A stretch of DNA of 64,000 bases from Mycolicibacterium neoaurum. GTDB taxonomy: Bacteria; Actinomycetota; Actinomycetes; Mycobacteriales; Mycobacteriaceae. The DNA lies in NCBI RefSeq assembly GCF_036946495.1, contig NZ_JAQIIX010000002.1, positions 3,100,001 through 3,164,000 of the forward strand. The letters are read 5' to 3'. Of this stretch, positions 27,189 through 35,711 are shown in pieces. Each line of letters begins with the position of its first letter. Within the stretch, counting starts at the first letter, position 1. The notes beneath the pieces were generated by a model that made no database searches, was not told where the DNA came from, and saw only the letters and a list, made by a program, of their open reading frames with translations. A program made the translations under genes and the position numbers.

Positions 27189-28148
27189 TCACAGGTCGAG
27201 GGTCAAGCGTGGTGTTCGACTGCGTGACACACAGACGAACATGACATCGTTCTCTGCCCGTTCGGACTCGGTGAGCAGCGAATCGCGGTGCTCCGGAACC
27301 CCCGCCAGTACCGTGGTCTCACATGTGCCGCAGGTGCCCTCCAAGCAGGAGTACTTGACGTCGATACCCGCTTCGCGCAGAACATCGAGCACCGATCTGT
27401 CGGCCGGCACCGACAGGGTCCGGTCCGAGCGGGTGAGTTTGATCTCGAACGCCGACGGATCGGCCACGGAATCCTGCGCCTTGGCGGCAAACCGTTCGAC
27501 ATGCAGGCTGCCGGCCGGCCAGTCGCGGCAATGATGTTCCACGGCCTGCAACAGTGGTTCCGGACCGCAGCAGTAAACGGCCACGCCATCGCGCGCCGGA
27601 CCGAGATCCTGCGCGAGGTCGAGTAAACCGACCTCGTCCTGTGGTCTTATCAGGACCTTGTCGCCGTGGCGCTCTTCGAGTTCGCGGTGGAAGGCCATGG
27701 ATGCTCGTGACCGGCCGCCGTAGACCAGCCGCCACGGGAGACCCGAGGCAGCGATCCGGCTCACCATGGCCAGTATGGGGGTGATGCCGATCCCGCCGGC
27801 GATGAACACGTACTCGGGCGCCGCAACCAATTCAAAGTTGTTGCGCGGTGTGCCGATCATGAATCGGTCACCCACTGCCAGCCGATGCACGGCAGCTGAT
27901 CCGCCGCGGCTTTCGGGTACCCGCAGCACCGCAATGGTCAGGCTGCGACGGTCGGTGAGGTCGCCGCACAGCGAATACTGCCGAACCAGGTCGTCGAGCA
28001 GGACATCGATATGGGCACCGGGATCCCAAGTCGGGAACTCCTGTCCGCAAACGGTGGCAAGGGTGATCTGAACAATGTTGTCGGCCAGTTGTTCTCGATG
28101 TACGACTTGGACTTCGATCTCGTGCCTCCCGGTGCGGCCGACTGTCAT
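27189..28148 (-). CDS. Phthalate-dioxygenase-reductase-type oxygenase reductase (FMN/FAD, NAD, [2Fe-2S])
   Basis: A 319-residue electron-transfer protein. N-terminal flavin domain (RQYSLCGD flavin-binding motif), NAD domain (FIAGGIGITPILAM, YCCGPEPLL) and C-terminal plant-type [2Fe-2S] domain with Cys in CLEGTCGTC and VCVS. This order is the PDR/VanB class of reductase that serves Rieske oxygenases. The only Rieske oxygenase in the window is at 36610, so it is the likely partner. ATG 28148 is preceded by AAAGGGAA. It is a single-gene leftward unit, divergent from the DUF35 operon. Confidence 0.92.
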   Translation of the reverse strand: MTVGRTGRHEIEVQVVHREQLADNIVQITLATVCGQEFPTWDPGAHIDVLLDDLVRQYSLCGDLTDRRSLTIAVLRVPESRGGSAAVHRLAVGDRFMIGTPRNNFELVAAPEYVFIAGGIGITPILAMVSRIAASGLPWRLVYGGRSRASMAFHRELEERHGDKVLIRPQDEVGLLDLAQDLGPARDGVAVYCCGPEPLLQAVEHHCRDWPAGSLHVERFAAKAQDSVADPSAFEIKLTRSDRTLSVPADRSVLDVLREAGIDVKYSCLEGTCGTCETTVLAGVPEHRDSLLTESERAENDVMFVCVSRSRTPRLTLDL

Positions 28149-28177
28149 TGCATTCCCTTTGCGGTGAGCCTCATCGT

Positions 28178-28198
28178 TTACCGTATTGCGATAGTTTT
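28178..28198 (-). promoter_or_regulatory. Operator-like site upstream of the oxygenase reductase (site D)
   Basis: Read on the minus strand: AAAACTAT, then CGC, AATA and GGTAA, 30 bp upstream of ATG 28148. It has the spacing of sites A and B, although the inverted half is weaker. Confidence 0.45.
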
Positions 28199-28355
28199 AT
28201 GAGGAGTGGGTGGGCCTGCGGCATGTGGCCGAAGGTGTGGTGGATGCACTGCCATGTCGCGGGGTCGTCGGGCTATCGGACGGGCATCGCACAGGGGATC
28301 GACCAGCCACGCTCGGCCGAACCGGTCTGCGTCGCCGCCGAGCCACTTGACCTCT

Positions 28356-28376
28356 AAAACTGAAGATTATAGGTTA
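28356..28376 (+). promoter_or_regulatory. Operator-like site upstream of the DUF35/Ltp2 operon (site E)
   Basis: AAAAC at 28356-28360 and ATAGGTTA at 28369-28376. On the minus strand it reads TAACCTAT then AGTTTT. It lies about 70 bp before TTG 28449. The 28148-28449 divergent region holds nothing else recognisable. Confidence 0.45.
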
Positions 28377-28448
28377 ATTTCGAAATGAAGCGCCACTCCC
28401 CGTGGAGAACTCCCGGATGCCGGCGCCGGAGCGTGAGGAGCTCGTGAA

Positions 28449-29192
28449 TTGCCCGAGATCGTGGCCGAGGATGTGCCGCCGGAGCTGGTCGAGCTCGTCA
28501 GGGCGCACAGCCACGCGACCATCACGGGTGATGTCGCAACGGTTCTGGACGACTTCCGCCCCGACCGTCGTGGCCAGCTGATCGGTTCGGCGAAGTTGCC
28601 GCCGAACGTCGCAACCTCGGAGCTGCAAAGCATCGGACCTGATGGCGACGGTTTGGTGTCCGCCATCACATGCTACTCGACGGCCGATGGTGTCGACACC
28701 TACTTGCGTGCTCGGTGGATCAAGATCGACTCGAGATGGTTTGTCAACGATGTGCGCAACCTTCCCGACACGCCGCCACAGATGGCAGACACCGGTCCGG
28801 CTGAGGATGGATCTGACCTTCCGTTCTGGGAGGCCCTGCGCAACAGGGAGTTACGTCTGCCGCAATGCGACGAGTGCGGAAACTGGGTATGGCCCTGCCG
28901 GCCGATATGCCCGTGCTGTCACAGTTTCGGTCGTACCTGGTCGAGTGTCGCGCTGACGGGCACCATCTTCTCCTGGATACGCACGTGGTTGCCGTTCGCG
29001 CCCGCCTTCACCGGGCACCTGCCCTTTGTGACTCTGGTCGTTGAGCTGCCCCAGGCGGGTGACCGCCGGCTGCTGGGTGTGTTGTTGGATGCCGACGGTG
29101 TCGAGCCCCGGATCGGTCAGCCGGTGGTCGGTGAGATCGAAGCGCCTGAGGACCCCGACGGGTGGCCGGTCCTGCGTTGGCGCCTGGCTTGA
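28449..29192 (+). CDS. NTF2-like domain fused to a DUF35 Zn-ribbon/OB-fold protein
   Basis: A 247-residue two-domain protein. Residues 1-110 are NTF2/SnoaL-like (GDVATVLDDF, YLRARWIKIDSRWFVND). From about 120 comes a DUF35 unit: a rubredoxin-like Zn ribbon with CDEC and CPCC, then an OB-fold (GTIFSWIRTWLPFAPAF). In cholesterol side-chain loss, the DUF35 domain of ChsH2 is the required partner of the aldolase Ltp2, and here an Ltp2-like gene follows 28 bp later. The start is TTG 28449, with GAGGAG 8 nt upstream and an in-frame stop at 28434 excluding anything longer. In this fusion an NTF2-like domain sits where ChsH2 has MaoC. Confidence 0.82.
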   Translation: MPEIVAEDVPPELVELVRAHSHATITGDVATVLDDFRPDRRGQLIGSAKLPPNVATSELQSIGPDGDGLVSAITCYSTADGVDTYLRARWIKIDSRWFVNDVRNLPDTPPQMADTGPAEDGSDLPFWEALRNRELRLPQCDECGNWVWPCRPICPCCHSFGRTWSSVALTGTIFSWIRTWLPFAPAFTGHLPFVTLVVELPQAGDRRLLGVLLDADGVEPRIGQPVVGEIEAPEDPDGWPVLRWRLA

Positions 29193-29220
29193 TGGCAATG
29201 ACCGAAGGGGCGCAGAGTTC

Positions 29221-30396
29221 ATGAATGCAGACCGGACCTTGCGAGGTCGGACCGCGGTGGTGGGCATTGCCAACACCCCGTACCGCAAGCGCGGCTGCAG
29301 TGACCATTCGGCGCTGGAGCTCATACTGCAGGCCGTGCTGGCGGCGTGTGCGGACGCCGGAATCGACCCTCGGGAGATCGACGGGTTTGCGTCCTACGCG
29401 AACGACCGCACGGAGGGATTGGTCGTCGGAGCGTGCCTGGGTGTCCGAGAGATCCGTTGGTCGAACTTGGTGTGGGGAGGCGGCGGAGGTGGGGTGGCCG
29501 CCGCGGTCAACTCGGCCGCGACCGCCGTGGCCACCGGCCAAGCGGACTGTGTGGTCGTCTACCGGGGCATCACCGAGGCGGACGACGGGCGCGGCAGCTA
29601 TGGCAAGGGCCATTTCCCGTCGGCGCTGACCGCTCACGGAGTGGTCGCACCGGCTCAGATCTGTGCGCTGCGCACGCAACGCATGTTGAAGGTCGACGGC
29701 GTTCCGCAGTCGGCGATGGAGGCTCTGGTCATGGCGTCCTATCAGCATGCTCAGAACAACCCTCAGGCGGCGGCGTATGGAGCCCCGATCGATCACGCGA
29801 TCTACGCCGGTTCACGCTGGGTGAGCGAGCCGCTGCGGTTGTACGACTGCTCCAGGGAGAACGACGCCGCGAGCGCGATCATCGTGGTGTCGGCGGAGCG
29901 GGCCAAGGACTGCGCGAGCACACCCGCCTATGTGCTGGCCGGTGTGCAGGGCTCGGGGCCGAACTGGAGCGAGTCCATGGAGAACGAAGAGCGCTACACC
30001 AGTGCAGGATTTCATCCCGCGATGGTGTCGCGACTGTGGCAGTCGGCGGAGGTGCGGGCCGAGGATGTCGACGTGGTTCAGGTATACGAGAACTTCAGCG
30101 GCCCTGCGGTAGCCTCACTCATCGATCTCGGGCTGTGCCCGCCGGGCCCTGCTGCGGGCGAGTTCATGCAGTTGCCGAACCTCCTTGCGCCCAAAGGAGT
30201 TCTGCCGATCAACACAGCGGGCGGGAACATAGCGGAAGGATTCGTGCACGGAATCGGTCTGGTGACCGAGGCGGTCCGTCAGATTCGCGGGTCGTCACCG
30301 AACCAGGTTCCCGGCGCCGAGGTCTCGCTGCTGCTGGGTGGCCCGATGGCGCCGCTGGTGAGCGCCACGATGTTCGGGTCGGCGTCCACTCTGTAG
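29221..30396 (+). CDS. Ltp2-like thiolase-fold protein, probable retro-aldolase
   Basis: A 391-residue SCP2-thiolase-like protein. It has the thiolase fold but at the nucleophile position the sequence is VWGGGGGGVAAAV, with no Cys. A Tyr at about 289 (QVYENFSGP) matches the catalytic Tyr region of Ltp2-type retro-aldol lyases. The C-terminal GGNIAEGFVHGIG replaces the GG-GHP thiolase loop. Such enzymes cleave a tertiary beta-hydroxyacyl-CoA to a ketone and acetyl- or propionyl-CoA. ATG 29221 fits; the frame upstream overlaps the previous gene. Its DUF35 partner is immediately upstream. Confidence 0.88.
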   Translation: MNADRTLRGRTAVVGIANTPYRKRGCSDHSALELILQAVLAACADAGIDPREIDGFASYANDRTEGLVVGACLGVREIRWSNLVWGGGGGGVAAAVNSAATAVATGQADCVVVYRGITEADDGRGSYGKGHFPSALTAHGVVAPAQICALRTQRMLKVDGVPQSAMEALVMASYQHAQNNPQAAAYGAPIDHAIYAGSRWVSEPLRLYDCSRENDAASAIIVVSAERAKDCASTPAYVLAGVQGSGPNWSESMENEERYTSAGFHPAMVSRLWQSAEVRAEDVDVVQVYENFSGPAVASLIDLGLCPPGPAAGEFMQLPNLLAPKGVLPINTAGGNIAEGFVHGIGLVTEAVRQIRGSSPNQVPGAEVSLLLGGPMAPLVSATMFGSASTL

Positions 30397-30501
30397 GTGG
30401 CCCTCCCGACGGAGCGATCTCTTTCTGGCGGGTTCGCATCGAATTGACGAATGCGGGCGATGACTCGAGTCCCAGTGGGTGGGTGATCGCCCTTGACATC
30501 A

Positions 30502-30522
30502 GTTATCTAATTACATAAGTTT
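30502..30522 (-). promoter_or_regulatory. Operator-like site upstream of the enoyl-CoA hydratase operon (site F)
   Basis: On the minus strand: AAACTTAT, four bases, TTAGATAAC. It shares AAACTTAT-N4-TTAG with site C. It lies about 80 bp before GTG 30603 and is strongly AT-rich against its surroundings. Confidence 0.5.
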
Positions 30523-30602
30523 TATAGAAGTTGCCCGCGCCATCCTGTCAAGGCGGGATCTTGCGGATTGTCACCGTTACATCGCCTGCGGGAGTATTCG
30601 TC

Positions 30603-31481
30603 GTGAGCCAACCCGACCCGGATCCCTCCTATCGTCATATCGGCTACTCGGTGGCGGACGGAGTCCTGACCATCACGTTGAACCGTCCCGAGCGGTTGAA
30701 TGCTTTCACCGAGTTGATGGCAACCGAGCTCATCGACGCCTTCGACCGCGCCGATGCCGACGACGCGATTCGCGCCGTCATGATCACCGGCGCCGGACGC
30801 GGGTTCTGCGCCGGTGCCGATTTGGAGTCCGGGGGCGATACTTTCGACTTTACGGGCGAGCGTGACTACCGCGATACGGGTGGGCTCGTCTCACTGCGGG
30901 TTTATGAATCGCTCAAACCGGTGATCGCGGCGATCAATGGACCGGCGGTCGGCGTGGGCATTTCGATGACCCTACCCGCCGATGTCCGATTGGCCTCCGA
31001 AAGTGCACGTTTCGGGTTCGTCTTCGCCCGCCGGGGTATCGTGCTGGACGCCGCATCGAGCTGGTTTCTACCGCGCACTGTGGGGATCGCGCGGGCCCTG
31101 GAGTGGACCGCCACCGCGCGGATTTTCGGTGCAGGTGAGGCGCTCGACGCCGGACTGGTCAGCAGTGTGCATCCGGCCGACAAGCTGCTGCCCGCGGCCT
31201 ACGCGGTGGCGACGGAGATCGTAGCCAACACCGCGCCGGTGTCGGTGGCGCTCAACCGGCAGATGCTTTGGCGGATGCTGGGAGCCGACCATCCGATGAC
31301 TGCGCACGAGCTGGATTCTTGGTTGGGGCAATCCCGCGGTGCTTCCGCTGATGCCAATGAGGGTGTCACGGCTTTTCTGGAGAAGCGCACGGCGAACTTT
31401 CCGGACAGAGTGTCGACCGATCTGCCTGCCGGATATCCGTGGTGGAAGTTCCGGCCCTTCATTCCCGATCAGTTCGGATGA
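30603..31481 (+). CDS. Enoyl-CoA hydratase/isomerase family protein
   Basis: A 292-residue crotonase-fold protein. Oxyanion-hole motifs are GAGRGFCAGADL and INGPAVGVG. At the first catalytic Glu of mammalian enoyl-CoA hydratase (PE in the FAQPE motif) it has FARRGIV, while the second Glu is kept (ARALEW). This pattern is common in mycobacterial EchA proteins. It may be a hydratase with one Glu, an isomerase, or act on an unusual CoA ester. The start is GTG 30603 with GGGAG 8 nt upstream. It is followed at 88 bp by an acyl-CoA ligase, so probably cotranscribed. Confidence 0.88.
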   Translation: MSQPDPDPSYRHIGYSVADGVLTITLNRPERLNAFTELMATELIDAFDRADADDAIRAVMITGAGRGFCAGADLESGGDTFDFTGERDYRDTGGLVSLRVYESLKPVIAAINGPAVGVGISMTLPADVRLASESARFGFVFARRGIVLDAASSWFLPRTVGIARALEWTATARIFGAGEALDAGLVSSVHPADKLLPAAYAVATEIVANTAPVSVALNRQMLWRMLGADHPMTAHELDSWLGQSRGASADANEGVTAFLEKRTANFPDRVSTDLPAGYPWWKFRPFIPDQFG

Positions 31482-31569
31482 TGCCGACGTCCAGGTCATC
31501 TGACGAGAGCGGCGCGGATCTGGACTTGGGCGTCGGAGCTGACCACCATGAAGCCGGGAAGGACAGGCA

Positions 31570-33084
31570 GTGACGGCGCATATCACCGATGGATTGCGGT
31601 TCTGGGCGGAGGCGGCGCCGCATCGGGCTGCGATCGTATTCGACGGCAGCGATACCGTGGACTTTCGCACCCTTGAATGCTGGAGTGACACCGCCGCGCA
31701 CGATCTGACGAGTGCCGGGCTGCGTCCAGGAGAGCGGGTGGCCATAATCGGAGAGAACAGTCTGGAATGGTGTGTGGCCGCACTCGGTGTGCTCAAAGCC
31801 GGCGCTGTGGTCACTCCGTTCAACAACCGGTTCACCAGCTCGGAGCTGAAGCAGCTCGTCGAGGACGCCGATCCGGCGATGGTGTTGACAGATGTCAGTA
31901 GTCGGGAGCGCATGTTGGATGCGTTGTCCGACAGGAATATTCGGATGCGATCACTGGTGGACATCGCGGCGCTGCGGGTCGTCGAGCACCGGCCGTTCGA
32001 CCGACATGTCACCGATTTCGACGACGTCGCGATCATCATCTACACCAGCGGCACGACATCTCGGCCCAAGGGTGTGACAATCACCCATCGCAGCGCCTTC
32101 AGCTTCATGGCCGAGATGGCATTGGCCGAACCCGCGCTGCGACCCGGTGGGCGAATGATCTTTACGTTGTCGATGGCCGGGGCACCGGGCCTACCGTGGC
32201 ACGTGCTGCAATCCTTGACCCGAGGCATGACGTTGTTCTACGAGCGGGGTTTCGCCGCCGAATCCGTGCTGTCGAGATTGACCACCGAGCGGATCGAAAT
32301 CATGTGCGGTGTGCCGGTTCAATTCGAGCAGATCGCAGCCCAGCCGGGGTTCTCCGATGCAGACCTGTCGAGTCTGAGGCTGGTGACGATCGCCGGCGCC
32401 CGGATCCCGCTGGGAACCGTGCAATCATGGCTTGCCAAAGGTGTACCGCTCCGACAGGCGTACGGCATGACCGAACTCAACGGCTTCTCCACGCTCAATC
32501 CTGCCGAGGAGGCGATGACACGGCCTGAGTCGATCGGGCGAGGTTCGGTCTTTACTCGGCACCGAGTGGTCCGCCCCGACGGAACCGATTGCGACCCAGG
32601 AGAATGCGGCGAGATCGTCGTCAACGGCCCGTCTATCATGCCAGGATACTGGCGCAATCCGGAGGCGACGGCAGCAGCCTGGCGCGACGGCTGGTTTCAC
32701 ACCGGTGACCTCGCGGTGGTTGATGGTGACGGTTTCATCAAGGTGGTCGACCGGATGAAAGACCTCATCATCTCGGGCGGTTTCAACATCGCACCCTCGG
32801 AGATCGAGGCGGTGATCGCCGACGTTCCGGGTGTGCAGGATGTCTGCGTCATCTCGGTTCCCGATGCGAAGTTCGGAGAAGTGCCGGCCGCGATCGTGTA
32901 CGCCACGGAACCGGTCGACGAGCCCTCGATCGTCGAACACTGCAAGCGGCATCTGGCGGGCTTCAAGGTGCCCAAACATGTGAGGATCGAACCGGAGCCG
33001 TTGCCGAGAATGGTCAGCGGAAAGATCGCTCGGCGAGAGATTCGGGCACTCCACGCTGATCTCGGCTGCGTCACGTCATCGTAG
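31570..33084 (+). CDS. Acyl-CoA synthetase (FadD-type adenylate-forming ligase)
   Basis: A 504-residue ANL-superfamily ligase that makes acyl-CoA from acid, ATP and CoA through an acyl-AMP. Motifs: P-loop-like IIYTSGTTSRPKG, YGMTELNGF, the hinge DRMKDLIISGGFN and the catalytic Lys near the C-terminus (RMVSGKIARRE). It starts at GTG 31570 with AAGGA upstream. Second ligase of the locus is at 34076. The acid is unknown; length and motifs suit medium or cyclic acids as well as fatty acids. Confidence 0.92.
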   Translation: MTAHITDGLRFWAEAAPHRAAIVFDGSDTVDFRTLECWSDTAAHDLTSAGLRPGERVAIIGENSLEWCVAALGVLKAGAVVTPFNNRFTSSELKQLVEDADPAMVLTDVSSRERMLDALSDRNIRMRSLVDIAALRVVEHRPFDRHVTDFDDVAIIIYTSGTTSRPKGVTITHRSAFSFMAEMALAEPALRPGGRMIFTLSMAGAPGLPWHVLQSLTRGMTLFYERGFAAESVLSRLTTERIEIMCGVPVQFEQIAAQPGFSDADLSSLRLVTIAGARIPLGTVQSWLAKGVPLRQAYGMTELNGFSTLNPAEEAMTRPESIGRGSVFTRHRVVRPDGTDCDPGECGEIVVNGPSIMPGYWRNPEATAAAWRDGWFHTGDLAVVDGDGFIKVVDRMKDLIISGGFNIAPSEIEAVIADVPGVQDVCVISVPDAKFGEVPAAIVYATEPVDEPSIVEHCKRHLAGFKVPKHVRIEPEPLPRMVSGKIARREIRALHADLGCVTSS

Positions 33085-33194
33085 ATCCTCGGTCATGACG
33101 GAATTCCGAATCGCAGAATTGGGCATTCACCGGCAGTGACGAGTGCCTCGCGCAGACAACAGCGGGTCTCGATTGGCGACCGTCGATCACCGAT

Positions 33195-33215
33195 AAACCT
33201 ATCGGTTATCGTTAT
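33195..33215 (+). promoter_or_regulatory. Operator-like site upstream of the SDR gene (site G)
   Basis: AAACCTAT at 33195-33202, followed by CGGTTATCGTTAT. It overlaps an inverted repeat CGATAA (33191-33196) / TTATCG (33206-33211) with a 9-nt spacer. It lies 52 bp before the SDR start. Confidence 0.5.
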
Positions 33216-33266
33216 TCGGAGTACTAGTTCGACACCCGCGGTACGGGTCTGAGAGGGCAGGGGATT

Positions 33267-34052
33267 ATGGCGAACGGCAGCAATGAGCGAACGAGCGTCC
33301 TCGATCTCTTCCGGCTGGATGGTCGGGTGGCTGTCGTCACCGGTGCCAGCGGCGGGCTGGGGGCAGGCTTTGCTGTGGCCCTGGCCGAAGCCGGCGCCGA
33401 TGTCGTGCTGGCCGCGCGTCGCCCCGAGGCGTTGGCGGGCGTGGGTCGGCAGGTCCGGTCGATGGGCCGTCGGGTAGTGGAGGTCGTCGCGGATGTGACA
33501 GATCCGGCTGCCTGCGACGAGGTCGCCCGGCGCGCGATGGCGGATCTGGGTCGGCTGGACGTCTTGATCAACAATGCAGGAATATCTTATGTCGCTCCGG
33601 CGCTGCGCGATTCGGCGGAGAGCTTCCAGTCCACGCTCGACGTCAACCTCACGGCCGCGTATTCGATGTCCATCGCGTGCGCACGGGTGATGGGTCGGGG
33701 ATCCAGTATCGTCAACGTATCCAGCGTGCTCGGGCTGATGAAGTCCCGACTCCCGCAGACGGCATACGCGGCGAGCAAGGCAGCCATGATCGGGCTGACG
33801 AGAGATCTGGCCCACCAATGGTCGGAACGTCGCGGTATTCGCGTGAACGCGATGGCGCCGGGCTTTGTCGCCACCGACATGACCTCGGAGATGGACGACA
33901 CGATGCTGGCGCGGTTTCTCGATACGGCGTCGATCCCGCGACTGGGCACACAGCGTGAAATGGACGCCGCAATGCTGTTTCTCGCATCCCCGGCATCCTC
34001 GTACATCACCGGATCGACTATTGCCGTCGATGGTGGTATGTCGGGACACTGA
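33267..34052 (+). CDS. Short-chain dehydrogenase/reductase (FabG-like)
   Basis: A 261-residue classical SDR. Cofactor motif TGASGGLG at about 24-31, NNAG, the catalytic Ser in NVSSVLG and the YAASK Tyr/Lys pair, and the C-terminal IAVDGGMSGH. It probably oxidises a hydroxyl or beta-hydroxyacyl-CoA in the pathway, or reduces the ketone. ATG 33267 is preceded by GGGCAGGGG. It has its own operator-like site and ends 23 bp before the convergent ligase gene. Confidence 0.92.
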   Translation: MANGSNERTSVLDLFRLDGRVAVVTGASGGLGAGFAVALAEAGADVVLAARRPEALAGVGRQVRSMGRRVVEVVADVTDPAACDEVARRAMADLGRLDVLINNAGISYVAPALRDSAESFQSTLDVNLTAAYSMSIACARVMGRGSSIVNVSSVLGLMKSRLPQTAYAASKAAMIGLTRDLAHQWSERRGIRVNAMAPGFVATDMTSEMDDTMLARFLDTASIPRLGTQREMDAAMLFLASPASSYITGSTIAVDGGMSGH

Positions 34053-34075
34053 CGGCGACGAGTCTGTCGCGACGA

Positions 34076-35605
34076 CTACCGCACCTTGGCGAAACGCGAC
34101 GCGATGTCGCGGTACTCCTGGCGGATCGACACCTTGTCCAGCTTTCCGTTCGGCAACCGGTGCAAACCGTGAGACCGCAAGACCACATAGCGCGGAACCT
34201 TGTAGTCGGACAGCTGCTGTGTGCAGTGTTCGATCACCGTGGCCTCATCGATCTGCGGCCCGTCGGCTGCCACGGTGATGATCGCAGCAGGCGTCTCCCC
34301 CCAGCGCTCATCGGGGATGGCGATCACGGCGACCTCGGCGACGCCGGCGAGGGTGCCTATCACGATCTCGAGTTCGACCGGGGAGATATTGATTCCGCCT
34401 GAGATGATCAGGTCCTTCTTGCGGTCCACGAAAGTGATGCGACCGTCGGCGTCAGCGCAGCCGATGTCGCCGCTGTGCAGCCATCCATCGCGGATTGCCT
34501 GGCCGGTGGTGACGGGATCATTCCAGTACCCGGGAGTGATCAACGGACCGCGCACCACGATCTCGCCGTGCTCACCTGGGCCGGACAAGTCGCCGTTGTC
34601 GTCCATCACCCGAACCTCGGTGAAGATCGACCCGCTGCCGCAGGAGTCCGGGTGATCCAGCGCCTCGGATTTGAGCGTCGCGGTCGCAACACCGCCCGCT
34701 TCGGTCATCCCGTAGATCTGGCGCAGCATGACACCCTTGTCGGCCCAGCGGTGCAGCAGATCCAGTGGTACGGCGGCGCCGCCGACGATCGCCGTCTGTA
34801 GTGAACTGAGGTCAGCGTGCTCGAATTCCGCTGCTCGCGAGATGGATTCAAATATGACCGGAACACCGAAGAGCGCTTGCACACGTTGCGACTCGATGAG
34901 CGTGACCGCACGGGATGGGTTCAGATCGGGTTCGATGATCAAGGTGCCCCCCAGCACGGTGGTCATCAACAGGCCGTAGACCAGACCTGGGGTGAATGCC
35001 AGGGGCAGGACCAGCAGCGCAACGTTGCCGGGCCGGAATCCGTCCTCGGTGAGGGTGTTTTCCAGGACGATGTTGAGCAACGTCTGCGTCGTGAGGATCA
35101 CGCCCTTGGACAATCCGGTGGATCCGCTGGTGAAGATCACCGAGATGGGTTCGGCGGCATCGCGTTCGACGGAGAAGTCATCATCATCATCCCCGGCGCG
35201 GAGGCGGCGGACCACGTCGAAATCGACGATGTCGTATGGGGTGCCGAATTCGGCCGCTGCTTCGGCGGTCTGATGCAGCGCAGAACCGGTCAGCACCAGG
35301 CTGATCCCCGCGTCCCCGGCGACCTTGCCGATCTCGGCGGGCTTCAACCTGGAGTTCAGTGGCACCAGGATCGCGCCGGATTTGATGATGGCCAGCGCAC
35401 AGGCGGGCCACTCGACGGCGTTCGGGGACAGCAGCCCCACCCGGTCGCCGGGCTTTACCCCGAGATCGACCAGATGGCGGGCCAGCCGGCTCGACCAGTT
35501 GTGCAGTTCGCGGTAGGTGACGTCGTCGTCACCGATCCGAAACGCGGGCTGTTTGCCCTTGGTGCGTGCCCACCAGTTCAGCGCAGAACCAACGGTCGCG
35601 GACAT
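34076..35605 (-). CDS. Acyl-CoA synthetase (second FadD-type ligase)
   Basis: A 509-residue adenylate-forming ligase with IFTSGSTGLSKG, YGMTEAGGV, DRKKDLIISGGIN and a C-terminal LPNGKLDKV Lys. ATG 35605 has GAGGAG upstream; the longer frame to 35995 has no support. It is the last gene of the leftward operon beginning at 39926. Together with the ligase at 31570 it gives the locus two CoA-activating enzymes, perhaps for the parent acid and a later intermediate. Confidence 0.92.
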   Translation of the reverse strand: MSATVGSALNWWARTKGKQPAFRIGDDDVTYRELHNWSSRLARHLVDLGVKPGDRVGLLSPNAVEWPACALAIIKSGAILVPLNSRLKPAEIGKVAGDAGISLVLTGSALHQTAEAAAEFGTPYDIVDFDVVRRLRAGDDDDDFSVERDAAEPISVIFTSGSTGLSKGVILTTQTLLNIVLENTLTEDGFRPGNVALLVLPLAFTPGLVYGLLMTTVLGGTLIIEPDLNPSRAVTLIESQRVQALFGVPVIFESISRAAEFEHADLSSLQTAIVGGAAVPLDLLHRWADKGVMLRQIYGMTEAGGVATATLKSEALDHPDSCGSGSIFTEVRVMDDNGDLSGPGEHGEIVVRGPLITPGYWNDPVTTGQAIRDGWLHSGDIGCADADGRITFVDRKKDLIISGGINISPVELEIVIGTLAGVAEVAVIAIPDERWGETPAAIITVAADGPQIDEATVIEHCTQQLSDYKVPRYVVLRSHGLHRLPNGKLDKVSIRQEYRDIASRFAKVR

Positions 35606-35711
35606 GTCTTCTCCTCGGACGGTGCGGGTGACGTCGCAAATTGTGGCAGAGCAGATATTGTTGCCAGTGTGTCCGAGAACGGACGGACCGGCGCGTGTTC
35701 GGTGCAGGCCG

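Noticed and set aside
34053..34075. Short GCGAC/GTCGC hairpin between convergent SDR and ligase genes
   Set aside because: Five-base arms and no T-run; too weak to call a terminator.
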